Source: CAIWHR01 sp963788185 (GTDB lineage Bacteria; Pseudomonadota; Gammaproteobacteria; Burkholderiales; Casimicrobiaceae). Taken from it: DNA of 64,000 nt. Where the stretch lies: assembly GCA_963788185.1 (NCBI GenBank), contig CAWBGE010000022.1, forward strand, positions 62,001 to 126,000, written 5' to 3'. The position numbers were made by a program, and so were the translations under genes. A model generated the notes under the pieces. The model had not been told where the DNA came from. It worked only from the letters and a program-made list of their open reading frames with translations, and ran no database searches. Of this stretch, positions 33,051 to 43,000 are shown one piece after another (the first letter of the stretch is position 1; the number at the start of each line of letters is the position of its first letter).

Positions 33051-34415
33051 ATGCACGCAACGCCTGCTTCGTCGACCGGCATTGCCGCGCGCGGCACGCC
33101 TGTGGTCCGCGAGATGAAGGTGATTCCGGTCGCCGGCCGGGACAGCATGCTGCTGAACCTCTCCGGCGCGCATGGCCCGTACTTCACCCGCAACCTGGTG
33201 CTGCTCACCGACAGCGCAGGCAACACCGGTGTCGGCGAAGTTCCGGGTGGCGAAGCCATCCGCAAGACACTCGAGGACGCGCGGCCTCTCGTCGTCGGCG
33301 CCTCGATCGGCGGCTGGCACGGCGTGCTCAACACCATGCGCCAGCGCTTCGTCGGCCGCGACGCGGGCGGACGCGGCCAGCAGACGTTCGACCAGCGGGT
33401 GACCATCCATGCAGTCACGGCGGTCGAGGCGGCACTGCTCGATCTTCTGGGCAAGCACCTCGGCGTGCCGGTGGCGGCGCTGCTCGGCGAAGGCCAGCAG
33501 CGTGCGGCGGTCGACGTGCTGGGCTATCTCTTCTACGTGGGCGACCGTCGCCGCACGACGCTCCCTTACGACAGCGCCCTGGACGAACCCGACGATTGGC
33601 TGCGCTTGCGTCACGAGCCGGCATTGACCCCCGAGGCGGTCGTCCGCCTCGCCGAAGCGAGCAAGGCGCGCTACGGCTTCAACGATTTCAAGCTGAAGGG
33701 CGGCGTGCTGCGCGGCGAGGAGGAAATCGAGGCGGTCACCGCGCTCGCGCAGCGCTTCCCCGACGCGCGCATCACGCTCGACCCCAACGGCGGCTGGCTG
33801 CTCGCCGACGCCCTTCGCCTGTGCCGCGATCTGCACGACGTGCTCGCGTACGCCGAGGATCCGTGCGGCTCGGAAGGCGTCTATTCGGGACGCGAGGTGA
33901 TGGCCGAGTTCCGCCAGGCCACCGGCCTGCGGACGGCGACCAACATGATCGCCACCGACTGGCGCGAGATGGCGCACGCGATCCAGCTGCACGCGGTCGA
34001 CATTCCCCTGGCCGATCCGCACTTCTGGACGATGCAGGGCTCGGTCCGTGTCGCGCAGATGTGCAACGAGTGGGGGCTCACCTGGGGATCGCATTCGAAC
34101 AACCACTTCGACGTCTCGCTGGCGATGTTCACCCACGTTGCCGCGGCGGCGCCGGGGCGGATCACCGCCATCGACACGCACTGGATCTGGCAGGACGGCC
34201 AACGCCTGACGCGCGAGCCCTTCCGCATCGTCGACGGCAGGATACGCGTCCCCGAGGCGCCGGGACTCGGCGTCGAAATCGACCTGGCCGAAGTCGAGAA
34301 GGCGCACCGCCTCTACCGCGAGCACGGATTGGGCGCCCGCGACGACGCCGTGGCGATGCAGTTCCTGAGTCCCGGCTGGACCTTCGATCGCAAGCGGCCC
34401 TGCCTCGTGCGTTGA
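33051..34415 (+). CDS. gudD: Glucarate dehydratase
   Basis: A protein of 454 residues, normal for GudD of the enolase superfamily. It starts five bases after the receptor stop. Visible signatures are the capping-domain region PYFTRNLVLLTDSAGNTGVGE, the catalytic Lys of YGFNDFKLKGGVLRGEEE, the metal ligands in ITLDPNGGWLL, AYAEDPCG and AEFRQATGLRTATNM, and the catalytic His region GSHSNNHFDVSLAMFTHVAAAAPG. It converts D-glucarate to 5-keto-4-deoxyglucarate. The aldolase that should follow is not in the window; the next gene supplies the tartronate semialdehyde reductase step. Confidence 0.93.
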   Translation: MHATPASSTGIAARGTPVVREMKVIPVAGRDSMLLNLSGAHGPYFTRNLVLLTDSAGNTGVGEVPGGEAIRKTLEDARPLVVGASIGGWHGVLNTMRQRFVGRDAGGRGQQTFDQRVTIHAVTAVEAALLDLLGKHLGVPVAALLGEGQQRAAVDVLGYLFYVGDRRRTTLPYDSALDEPDDWLRLRHEPALTPEAVVRLAEASKARYGFNDFKLKGGVLRGEEEIEAVTALAQRFPDARITLDPNGGWLLADALRLCRDLHDVLAYAEDPCGSEGVYSGREVMAEFRQATGLRTATNMIATDWREMAHAIQLHAVDIPLADPHFWTMQGSVRVAQMCNEWGLTWGSHSNNHFDVSLAMFTHVAAAAPGRITAIDTHWIWQDGQRLTREPFRIVDGRIRVPEAPGLGVEIDLAEVEKAHRLYREHGLGARDDAVAMQFLSPGWTFDRKRPCLVR

Positions 34416-34470
34416 CGCCGCGGCCGGATTCCTGCACAAACACGTTTTCCACTTCTTCTGGAGCAATGCG

Positions 34471-35361
34471 ATGAGCAAAGTCGGTTTCGTAGGCCTCGGC
34501 ATCATGGGCACGCCGATGGCCGGACACCTGATCGCCGGCGGTCACCAGCTGTTCGCGTACGACATCCGGCCGGTTCCGCAGGCACTGGTAGGCCAGGGTG
34601 CGATCGTCTGTGCGTCGGCGAAGGAGGTCGCACAGCGCGCCGACATCGTCATCGCGATGGTGCCCGACACCCCGCACGTCGCCGCGGCGCTGTTCGACCC
34701 CAACGGCGTCGCCGAGGGCTTGTCGGCGGGCAAGATCGTCGTCGACATGAGCTCGATCTCGCCGGTCGAGACCAAGAAGTTCGCCGCGCGCATCAACGCG
34801 CTGGGCTGCGCCTACATCGACGCGCCGGTGTCCGGCGGCGAGGTCGGCGCCAAGGCCGCGAGCCTCACCATCATGGCCGGCGGACCGGAGGATGCGTTCG
34901 AGAAGGTGAAGCCGCTGTTCGCGCTGATGGGCAAGAACATCACGCTGGTCGGCGGCAACGGCGACGGCCAGACCTGCAAGGTCGCCAACCAGATCATCGT
35001 CGCGCTCAATATCGAGGCGGTCGGCGAGGCGCTGCTGTTCGCGTCGAAGATGGGCGCCGATCCGGCCAAGGTGCGCCAGGCGCTGATGGGCGGCTTCGCG
35101 TCGTCGCGCATCCTCGAAGTGCACGGCGAGCGGATGATCAAGCGCACGTTCGACCCGGGATTCCGCATCGAGCTGCACCAGAAGGACCTGAACCTCGCAT
35201 TGTCGTCCGCGCGCGCCGTCGGCGTGTCGCTGCCCAACACCGCGACGGCGCAGGAACTCTTCAACGCCTGCGCCGCGCACGGCGGCGCCACCTGGGATCA
35301 CTCGGCGATGGTGCGGGCCCTCGAAATGCTCGCCAATCACGAGGTCGCCAGGAAAGCCTGA
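34471..35361 (+). CDS. garR: 2-hydroxy-3-oxopropionate (tartronate semialdehyde) reductase
   Basis: A protein of 296 residues of the beta-hydroxyacid dehydrogenase family. It has the N-terminal NAD(P) site GFVGLGIMGTPMAGHL, the substrate-binding DAPVSGGEVGAKAASLTIM and catalytic Lys in GDGQTCKVANQIIVALN, followed by the helical domain with HGERMIKRTFDPGFRIELHQKDL. Homologous GarR/GlxR reduce tartronate semialdehyde to D-glycerate, the step after aldol cleavage of keto-deoxyglucarate, which matches the gudD neighbour. Last gene of the operon; a strong hairpin follows 10 bp after the stop. Confidence 0.92.
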   Translation: MSKVGFVGLGIMGTPMAGHLIAGGHQLFAYDIRPVPQALVGQGAIVCASAKEVAQRADIVIAMVPDTPHVAAALFDPNGVAEGLSAGKIVVDMSSISPVETKKFAARINALGCAYIDAPVSGGEVGAKAASLTIMAGGPEDAFEKVKPLFALMGKNITLVGGNGDGQTCKVANQIIVALNIEAVGEALLFASKMGADPAKVRQALMGGFASSRILEVHGERMIKRTFDPGFRIELHQKDLNLALSSARAVGVSLPNTATAQELFNACAAHGGATWDHSAMVRALEMLANHEVARKA

Positions 35362-35370
35362 TCCCCGTCG

Positions 35371-35408
35371 GTGGGGGCGCCGGCAGCCGCGTACGCGGGC
35401 GCCCCCAC
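35371..35408 (+). terminator. Hairpin at the end of the glucarate operon
   Basis: GTGGGGGCGCC pairs perfectly with GGCGCCCCCAC over 11 bp with a 16-nt loop, directly after the garR stop. No T-tract follows, so it may act as a terminator or as a 3' stabilising structure. Confidence 0.6.
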
Positions 35409-35435
35409 GAGGGCTGCAGATTGCGCGTGTCCTGT

Positions 35436-35503
35436 GCAGGAGCGGCTTCAGCCGCGAATGCGTTGGCGCAACGGTCCGAATTCGCGGCTGAAGCCGCTCC
35501 TAC
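35436..35503. repeat. REP-like palindrome, family 1, inverted pair
   Basis: GCAGGAGCGGCTTCAGCCGC plus GAA and, after 22 bp, the exact inverted element TTCGCGGCTGAAGCCGCTCC plus TAC. Located between the convergent garR and dcp. The best-conserved pair in the window. Confidence 0.85.
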
Positions 35504-35528
35504 AAGGACTTGATCCGTTCAAGCCGGA

Positions 35529-37598
35529 TCAATGGCTCGCCGCCGGCGCCTCGATCAATCCGCGATCGACCAGCATCGGCTCGATCCGCGGATCGCGGCC
35601 GCGAAATGCACGGAACGCTGCGGCAGGATCGAGCGTTCCTCCCGACGCGTAGACGTAGCGCAGCAGCCGCTGTGCCACCGCCGGGTCGAACGGGTCGCCG
35701 GCCTCGGTGAAGGCCGCGTAGCCATCCGCTTCGAGCACCTCGGCCCACATGTAGACGTAGTAGCCGGCGGCATAGGACGCGCTGGAGAAAAGGTGCCCGA
35801 AATGCGGCAGCCGGTGCCGCAGCACGATCTCGCGTGGCATGCCGATGCGCGCGAGTTCATCGCGTTCGAAGGCGGTGAAATCGATGCCGTTCACGTCGCG
35901 CTTCGCGTGCAGCGCCATGTCGATCAACGCGCAGGCCGTGTACTCGACGGTCTCGAAACCCTGGTTGAGACGTCGCGCGGCGAGGAGCTTCTGAAGCAGC
36001 GCCTCGGGTATCGGCAGTCCGGTCTCGGCGTGCAGCGCATGACGCTGGAGCACCGCCGGTTCGAACGCCCAATGCTCGAAGATCTGCGACGGCAACTCGA
36101 CGAAATCACGCAGCACTTGCGTGCCCGACAGCCGCTCGTACGTGACATCGGAAAGCAGCCCGTGCAGGCCATGGCCGAATTCATGGAACAGCGTGCGCAG
36201 ATCGTCGGCGGAGAGCAGCGTCGGCTCGCCGGGCGGGGCCTTGGAGAAATTGTTGTTGTTGACGATGATCGGCAGGATGTCGCCGTCGACGCGCGACTGC
36301 GTCCGATAGGCGCTCATCCAGGCGCCGCCGTGCTTGGTCTGCCGCGCGTAATTGTCGGACAGGAACACGCCCACGGGCTTGCCCGCGCTGTCCCGGACCT
36401 CGAACGTGCGCACGTCCGGGTGATAGGCGTGCAGGTCGGGTCGCGCGACGAACTCGATCCCGAACAACCGCTGCGCGGTGTCGAACGCGGCGGCAAGCAT
36501 GCGGTCGAGCGAGAAGTAGGGCTTCAAGGCGGCGTCGTCGAAGCCGTAGCGCTCGGCGCGCAGTTTCTCCGTCCAGTAGCGCCAATCCCAGGGTTCGATC
36601 GGATCGTTGACGCCAAAGCTGCGCGCGATTTCGGACAACGCAGCACACTCCGCGGCTGCCTTCCTGCGCGCCGGCTCCCACACCTCCCGGAGCAGACCTG
36701 CGACGGCGTCGGGCGTGCCCGCCATCCTGTCGACCAGCGCATAGTCGGCGTAGGTCTCGTAACCGTGCAGGCGCGCCAGCTCCTGGCGCAGGGCGAGGAT
36801 CTCCGCCATCAGCGCGCGATTGTCGTGCTCGTCGCCGTTCTCGCCGCGGCGCGTCCAGGCCTTGAATGCCGATTCGCGCAGGTCGCGTCGGTCGGAAAAC
36901 GTGAGGAAGGGTTCGATCAGCGAGCGCGACAGCGTGATGACCCAGGCGTCGCCGAGCCCGCGTTCCTGCGCCGCCGCGCGCGCCGCGGCGCGAATTCCGG
37001 CGGGCAGTCCGGCGAGGTCGCCCTCGTCCCGCAGCACCAGGCGATAGCCTGCTTCCTCGGCAAGAACGTTCTGGCTGAATCGCGTCGTCAGTTCCGCCAG
37101 GCGCTCCTCGATGGCTGCCAGGCGCGCGCGCGCGGCGGCGGGAAGCGCCGCGCCCGCGCGCACGAAGTCGAGGTGGATGCGGTCGAGCAGCTGCCGCTGC
37201 TCCGACGAGAGCGACAGCGATTGCCGCTGCCGGTGCAGCGCGTCGATGCGGGCAAAGAGCGCGGCATCGAGACGGATGGCGCTCTCGTGGGCGGCGAGCC
37301 GCGGCGACATCTCGCGCTCCTGCGCCTGCAGCGCGGGCGAGGTCTCGGAGGCCGCCAGGTTGAAGAACATCTTCTCGATGCGGGACAGCAGGCGTCCGCT
37401 GCGATCGAGCGCGGCGATCGTGTTGTCGAACGTGGGTGGCTCGGCATTGCCGACGATGCGGTCGACCTCCGCACGATGCGCGGCCATCGCGCTGTCGAAG
37501 GCGGCGCCGAAGTGCTCGGCTCGCGTGGCGGCGAAGGGGGGCAGCCCGAACGTCGAGGTCCAGGTCCGCAGCAGGGGATTGTCGTGAGGAAGGGTCAT
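35529..37598 (-). CDS. dcp: Peptidyl-dipeptidase (M3 metallopeptidase, Dcp type)
   Basis: A protein of 689 residues, the usual size of Dcp/oligopeptidase A. The zinc motif HEFGH (His472-Glu473-His476) and the third ligand Glu501 in VELPSQIFEHW are present, and the C-terminal substrate-binding segment FSSASYAAGYYVYMWAEVLEADGYAAF fits Dcp better than PrlC. No signal peptide is seen (starts MTLPHDNPLL), so the enzyme is cytoplasmic and degrades peptides to dipeptides. A TTGATCCG/CGGATCAA stem (35510-35532) overlaps its stop. Monocistronic, convergent with garR. Confidence 0.93.
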   Translation of the reverse strand: MTLPHDNPLLRTWTSTFGLPPFAATRAEHFGAAFDSAMAAHRAEVDRIVGNAEPPTFDNTIAALDRSGRLLSRIEKMFFNLAASETSPALQAQEREMSPRLAAHESAIRLDAALFARIDALHRQRQSLSLSSEQRQLLDRIHLDFVRAGAALPAAARARLAAIEERLAELTTRFSQNVLAEEAGYRLVLRDEGDLAGLPAGIRAAARAAAQERGLGDAWVITLSRSLIEPFLTFSDRRDLRESAFKAWTRRGENGDEHDNRALMAEILALRQELARLHGYETYADYALVDRMAGTPDAVAGLLREVWEPARRKAAAECAALSEIARSFGVNDPIEPWDWRYWTEKLRAERYGFDDAALKPYFSLDRMLAAAFDTAQRLFGIEFVARPDLHAYHPDVRTFEVRDSAGKPVGVFLSDNYARQTKHGGAWMSAYRTQSRVDGDILPIIVNNNNFSKAPPGEPTLLSADDLRTLFHEFGHGLHGLLSDVTYERLSGTQVLRDFVELPSQIFEHWAFEPAVLQRHALHAETGLPIPEALLQKLLAARRLNQGFETVEYTACALIDMALHAKRDVNGIDFTAFERDELARIGMPREIVLRHRLPHFGHLFSSASYAAGYYVYMWAEVLEADGYAAFTEAGDPFDPAVAQRLLRYVYASGGTLDPAAAFRAFRGRDPRIEPMLVDRGLIEAPAASH

Positions 37599-37692
37599 GG
37601 CGAACGAATGCGCGCCGGCGGCGCGACGGGCGAAAGAACGAGATGTTACCGGCGTTTGCCGCGCCGCGGCGCGGTACGCCCGTTGCCGTCCC

Positions 37693-39195
37693 CTACCGGT
37701 ACTCTTCCCAGCCGATGCCGCGCATGTCGCCGTGGCGCAGGAACTGCCGGTGCATGGCGAGGCCGAGCGACAGCGAGAGCGGCGTCCGGCCTTCGGTCGT
37801 CAGCTTGAGGTAGTCGCGGAGCTGCTCGCGGTAGTCGGGGTGCGCGCAGTTGCTGATGATCAGCTGTGCCCGTTCGAAGGGATCCTTGCCCCGCAGGTCG
37901 GCGATGCCTTGCTCGGTGATCACGATCTGCACCGAGTGCTCGCTGTGGTCCATGTGCGAGGCGAGCGGCACGATCGACGAGATCTTCCCCCCCTTGGCCG
38001 TGGAGGGGCAGGAGAAGATCGACAGATAGGCATTGCGGGTGAAGTCGCCCGATCCCCCGATGCCGTTCATCATCGTTTTGCCGAAGAGGTGCGTCGAGTT
38101 CACGTTGCCGCCGAGGTCGACTTCGATCGCGGTGTTCATCGACACGATGCCGAGCCGGCGCACGACCTCGGGATGGTTGGAGATCTCCTGGGGCCGTAGC
38201 ACGATCTTCTTGTTGAAGAAGTCGATGTCGGTGGTGACGCGGCGCATCACCTGCGGCGACAGCGTCAGCGCGCAGGTCGAGGCAAAGCGGCAGCGCCCGT
38301 TCTCGAGCAGCGGCACCACCGAGTCCTGCAGCACCTCGGTGTACATCTCGAACGACGGCACCTGCGGGTTGCTGCCGAGCGCGGCGAGCACTGCATTGGC
38401 GACGTTGCCGACCCCGGATTGCAGCGGCAGGAAATGTGACGGGATCCGGCCGGCCTTCATTTCGCTGACCAGAAAATTGGCGATGTTGTGGCCGATCTGG
38501 TCGGTGGCCGGCGTCGTCTGCTCGAAGCCCTGGGTCTCGTCCTCGAGATCGGTGAGCACCACGCCGGCGATCTTCTTCGGATTCACCATGCAGATCGGCG
38601 ACCCGATGCGGTCGCTGGCGCTGTAGATCGGGATCTCGTGACGGGCCGGAGGATCGCCCGGCTCGAAGATGTCGTGCATGCCCAGGAGCGTCACGGGATG
38701 CCGCGCGTTGAGTTCGATCAGGATCCTGTCGGCCAGGCGCAGATAGGTGTTCGACGCGCCCACCGACGTGGACAGAACGATGCCTCCGCCGGGCGTCATG
38801 TCGCTGGCCTCGACGATCGCCCAATGCACCGGGCCGAGAAACCCGTAACGCACCATCTGCGGCAGCACCGAGAGATGGGCATCGACGAATTTCACCTGGC
38901 CGGCGTTGATCTGCTCGCGCAGCGTGCTGTCGGATTGATAGGGCGTACGGAAACTGATGGCCTCCGCCTTGGCCAGGGCGCCGTCCAGCGACCTGCCGGT
39001 GGAAGCGCCTGTCAGCACGCCGATCTTGAACGGCCGCCCTGCCGCGTGTTCCCCGGTCGCCCTCGCCGCCAGCGCTGCGGGGATGGCCTTGGCGGATCCG
39101 GCGGGCGTGAAGCCGCTGAAACCCACGGTTTGGCCGTTCTGGATCAGGCTGGCCGCTTCTTCAGCGGACAGAACGGGGAAAGGCTGGCGAATCAT
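37693..39195 (-). CDS. Acetyl-CoA hydrolase/succinyl-CoA:acetate CoA-transferase family
   Basis: A protein of 500 residues from ATG 39195, with AGGAG 7 nt upstream; the frame to 39291 is not used. It matches the Ach1/AarC/Cat1 group: VGFSGFTPAGSAKAIPAAL at the start, TGASTGRSLDG, the catalytic-Glu region IVSMNTAIEVDLGGNVNST, and late motifs IVITEQGIADLRGKDPFERAQLIISNCAHPDY (two pieces). Members move CoA between acetate, succinate, propionate or hydrolyse acetyl-CoA; the exact acyl pair cannot be told. It is divergent from the YbaK-like gene across a region holding an FNR-type palindrome. Confidence 0.88.
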   Translation of the reverse strand: MIRQPFPVLSAEEAASLIQNGQTVGFSGFTPAGSAKAIPAALAARATGEHAAGRPFKIGVLTGASTGRSLDGALAKAEAISFRTPYQSDSTLREQINAGQVKFVDAHLSVLPQMVRYGFLGPVHWAIVEASDMTPGGGIVLSTSVGASNTYLRLADRILIELNARHPVTLLGMHDIFEPGDPPARHEIPIYSASDRIGSPICMVNPKKIAGVVLTDLEDETQGFEQTTPATDQIGHNIANFLVSEMKAGRIPSHFLPLQSGVGNVANAVLAALGSNPQVPSFEMYTEVLQDSVVPLLENGRCRFASTCALTLSPQVMRRVTTDIDFFNKKIVLRPQEISNHPEVVRRLGIVSMNTAIEVDLGGNVNSTHLFGKTMMNGIGGSGDFTRNAYLSIFSCPSTAKGGKISSIVPLASHMDHSEHSVQIVITEQGIADLRGKDPFERAQLIISNCAHPDYREQLRDYLKLTTEGRTPLSLSLGLAMHRQFLRHGDMRGIGWEEYR

Positions 39196-39516
39196 CAACA
39201 CACTCCTGTAATCGATTGTAAGCCGCGGTGCTGCTGCGTTCGGCGACGGCGCCCGGGGGCAGTACCGATATTCTGTTGCCGATCGATGCACGTCATCGGA
39301 TGCGCGGCATCGCCAGGCTCCACGCAGTATGCGAAGCGACGGCGGCGCGCCCGTTGACGGATGTCAACGCTCGTCGCTCGTCGGGGCGTTCTGCGCCCGA
39401 AAAGGCTGCCGCACAATCGGAATGACACTCCGCGCGATACACTTCCAACGACGCGTCGACGGCCGCTGCGACAATCTGTCTCAGGCGGGCGCCCGCGCGA
39501 AGGATCGCTCGACAAC
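39196..39516. other. 321-bp divergent region CoA-transferase / YbaK
   Basis: No gene seen. It must hold the promoters of both flanking genes. The only strong signal is a long perfect palindrome of FNR type at 39352-39369, roughly midway. Small open frames crossing it are not supported by a ribosome-binding site. Confidence 0.5.
39352..39369. promoter_or_regulatory. FNR/Dnr-type palindrome
   Basis: Perfect inverted repeat with 7-bp arms, CGTTGAC-GGAT-GTCAACG, containing TTGAC-N4-GTCAA as in the site upstream of the molybdoenzyme operon. It lies about 150 bp from both the CoA-transferase start and the YbaK-family start. Confidence 0.5.
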
Positions 39517-39999
39517 ATGGGTGCAGCACCGGTTTTCGATCGCTTGATTGCCCTGCTCGACGGCAAGGGCGTTGCCTACGACGTGTTGCGACACGAACCT
39601 GTCCATACGAGCGAGGAGGCGGCGCGGGTCCGCGGCACGTCGCTCTCCAGCGGCGCGAAGGCGTTGATATGCAGGGCCGACGGGCGATTTGTCCTGCTCG
39701 TGCTGCCGGGCGACCGGCGCCTCGACAGTGCGCGTGCGCGCAAGGCGCTGGGCGCGAAGAGCCTGCGCTTCGCCACACGCGACGAGGTGGAGGCGTTGAC
39801 GTCGCTGACGCCGGGTGCGATTCCTCCCTTCGGGCAGGTGTTCGGGATACCCTCGTACTGCGATCTCAATCTGCTCGACGAGCCGAAGATCAACTTCAAT
39901 GCTGGCGATCATGCGGCGAGCGTGAGCCTGCGCACCGCCGACTATCTGGCGCTGGAGCAGCCGGCACGCGTGCTGCTGTCCGAGGATCGCCCGCGATGA
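39517..39999 (+). CDS. YbaK/EbsC-family aminoacyl-tRNA deacylase-like protein
   Basis: A protein of 160 residues from ATG 39517. It has the YbaK/ProX fold: FDRLIALLDGKGVAYDVLRHEPVHTSEEAARVRGTSLSSGAKAL (several pieces) includes the conserved Lys of the deacylase site, and PGAIPPFGQVFGIPSYCD the GxxxPfG loop. Relatives hydrolyse mischarged tRNAs such as Cys-tRNA(Pro), but the subfamily with PPFG and EPKINFNAGDHAASV has no established substrate. Its stop overlaps a small ATG (ATGA) leading into the next gene's 5' region. Confidence 0.85.
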   Translation: MGAAPVFDRLIALLDGKGVAYDVLRHEPVHTSEEAARVRGTSLSSGAKALICRADGRFVLLVLPGDRRLDSARARKALGAKSLRFATRDEVEALTSLTPGAIPPFGQVFGIPSYCDLNLLDEPKINFNAGDHAASVSLRTADYLALEQPARVLLSEDRPR

Positions 40000-40090
40000 A
40001 TCGAAGGGCCCTGCTGTCCAAATCCGCCGTCCGCGGCGCGGCCAGCCTCGGAGTCGCGCAATGTCACCCGACGTCCGAACCGGAGCGATC

Positions 40091-43000
40091 ATGGAATATT
40101 CCGCCGACACGACCGTCGTAACACCTGAAAACCTGAGCGCCGCGATCAGTCTGCGCCTCGCGCTGCTGGGATTTCCGCTGCCGACCGAGGCCGCGTGGAC
40201 ACGGCTGATGGCACCGATTTTCGCGCGCCAGAGAGAGTTGAGCCGGCGCCTTGCCGACCGGCTCTCCCCCACGGACTCGCGGATCCAGAAATTCCTCGCC
40301 GATTACCTGGCCGAGATCGGCCCGGCCCCGACGCTGCCGCGGCGCACACTGGTGCTCGACCAGCCCGGGATCGCACGCGGACTCTCGCTGCCGGCCGACG
40401 GCGACTATTTCGCGTCGCCGCTGCTCCAAAGCTACCGCCTGCGCAACGGCGTGCTGCACAACCCGGCCAACGATCGTCGGACCACGTCCGGCGTGTTCCA
40501 CGTGGCCGAAGGCGGATTGCCGATTCCCGACGACAAGAAGGCGGTTCCGAAAGCAAGCTTCGCCAAACTGCTCGGGCTGGCGCTGACCCCTCCCGAGGAG
40601 TCGTTGCGCCTGCCTTTCACGGCAGGCACGGCCAATACGGCCGGGTGTTTCGTTTCCCTGCTGCTGCGGCCGCTCGTCGTGCCTGCCGTGCCGGGATTCA
40701 CGGCGGAGAAGCGCATGGAGATCCGGTTCTTCGCACCGGGCTCGCTGGTGTCGAATCTCGACTTCGTCGAATGCGTGTTTGGCAATGGCGGCGATCCCTA
40801 CCTGCCTGAAAACGATGCCTCGCTCGACCCGGAAGGGTGGACCGGGCACTCCGGCTGCGTGATTCTCGCGCCGCACCTCAGCAGCGTGACCAAGCAGTCG
40901 GTGGGCCTTCCGCAATGGGACCTCGCCACGCCGCGGCAGCGGCGCGATGGCATGTGCTACAAGGCCGAGACCGAACTCTACAACGGCGGCGCGGCATTCA
41001 AGATCTGCGCGCGGGATGCACGCGGCGTGATCGTGACCATCATCGCCGACAACTACTTCGGCTACTGCAAGAAAGAGGTCAAGACCCAGATCAGCTATTC
41101 GGCCAACCTGTTCGGCTCCGCCGAAGAGGAGCATTCCGGCGGCGCGCTGGTGTTTCCCAGCTTCGACCAGGGGGAGGAGTTCGCCGGTTTCTCGTCGCCC
41201 GACCGCTATTCGCTGGACGATGTGATCGCCGGGGATCCGGAGCGGTTCGCGCCGCAGCCCGAAGGCCACGCGCTCGATCGTATCGAGCCGCAAGTGATTC
41301 TCGTGCCGGAGGAATCCGCATTCGCCCTGCGCAGCCAGACGATCTCGTGGCGGAAGGCGGACGGCAGCCCGACGTCGATCAAGCTGCTGGCGGGCAAGAT
41401 CTACCTGCGTCCCAGCGGCCTGCGCGTGCAGATGGAGCCGGTGCGGGGCGAACGCGGCCAGTGGCGCATCATCGCCACGTCGGCCGACGTCACCGCCTGC
41501 CACAAGCCCTGTACGGTTTCCGGCGGGGGCAAGTCGGAGATCTCCAAGGCGATTTCCGACGCGATCCTTCCCGGCCATGTGTTCGTGGCCGATTTCGAGC
41601 GGGACATGGACGCCGTGGCGGCGCTGCTCGCGCGCGACTTCGCCAATCGCTTCAGCGACGCCGCGGCCAATGGCGTCGATCATCGGCTGGTCCTGGGAAG
41701 CGAGCGTTCGCTCGGCAGCGTGATCAAGCTCCTCACCCCGTCCAGCCGCACCTACAACGACGCCCACAACGCCTGGCTCGCTTCCATCCCGCAGCACATC
41801 AAGGAATTGGTGTTCGTGGTGAAGCGCTTCTATCGATCGGAGTGGGGCGACGCCTGGCGGGACCATTTTTCGGTCGACGTCATCAACGGGCGCCCTGGCA
41901 ACGAACTGAAGCTCGACGGTCGCAAGCTCATCGTGAACACGTTGCGCGTGGGTTTCGAGATCGACGGCTCATGGCGCGTGTTCGGGTTGCGCCACGACTT
42001 CCATCCCGCGGCCAAAGTGCAGATCGAAGACGACATCACCGCCAGCGTCGTGGCGCCGCCCGGCGCGGGCGCCGATGGTCCGGGTGCCGCCTCGCAGAAG
42101 TTCGTCCAGAATTGCGAGCACCGCCTGTTCCAGCGGCCTGACGACGCGATTCACCGCGGCTATGACCAGCAGGCCGAGGCGGACATTGCGAGTCCGGGCA
42201 CGTTCATCTCCAACTTCGAGCCGCTCGATCGCGCTGCGGCACGCGACCTGGTCGACGACGCCCGAGGGTTCAGTGCCTACACCGAGCCGATGCAGCAGCT
42301 CATACGGGCCGCGGCCGATGCCCCGGAGGGGTCGTCACCCGCCTATTTCGTTTCCTCCGCGCATCCGCGCATCGTGGACGGCAAGCCGTCGAAGAACCCG
42401 CGCTACCTGCAGCTCCGCCCCGACCTTGCGCGCCCGCACGAGACGGCCATTGCAATGCTGGCGCTGCGCCTGAACCGCAAGCTCCCCGTCGCCGCGCCGC
42501 TCGCCACGCCCGTACACGTCGTGGCGGCCGGCCGGCGCAACAATCCGCCCGAGCCGGGCGTCCGCCCCCTTTGCGTTTTCAATCCCCTGCACTACATGGA
42601 ACTGCCCGAACTCTTCATGGAGTTCATCAGCTCGATGACGGGCAAGTCGCCTTCGACCACCGGGGCAGGTTCCGAGGGTGCGCTCACCAAGGGCCCGTTC
42701 AACGCGCTGCCTGCGATCATCGATCTCAACGCTGCGCTGGTGTCCTTCGTGCTCACCGGGCATGACGGCTGGGTGTCGTGCGCGGGGCACGTCGGGCCGC
42801 AGGTGCGCGTGGATCACGACATCAGCCTGCTGGTGCCCGAGGTGTTCGCGCGCATGAGTCCGGGGGAGCGCAGCGCGAAGAATCTCATTGCCGACGGCTG
42901 TCTCGAGCGCGTCGCCGATTTCGAACATCGCGGCAGCACCGTACTGGCCAGCCGCCTCGGATACCGCGTGACCGCGCGTTTCGTCCACGGCTACTTCGGC

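Noticed and set aside
35510..35532. TTGATCCG/CGGATCAA inverted repeat at the dcp stop as an FNR site
   Set aside because: The 7-base spacer does not fit FNR spacing and it lies at a gene end, so at most it is a 3' stem.
40064..41866. Minus-strand frame of 600 codons opposite the PEPCK gene
   Set aside because: The PEPCK motifs on the plus strand explain the coding signal.
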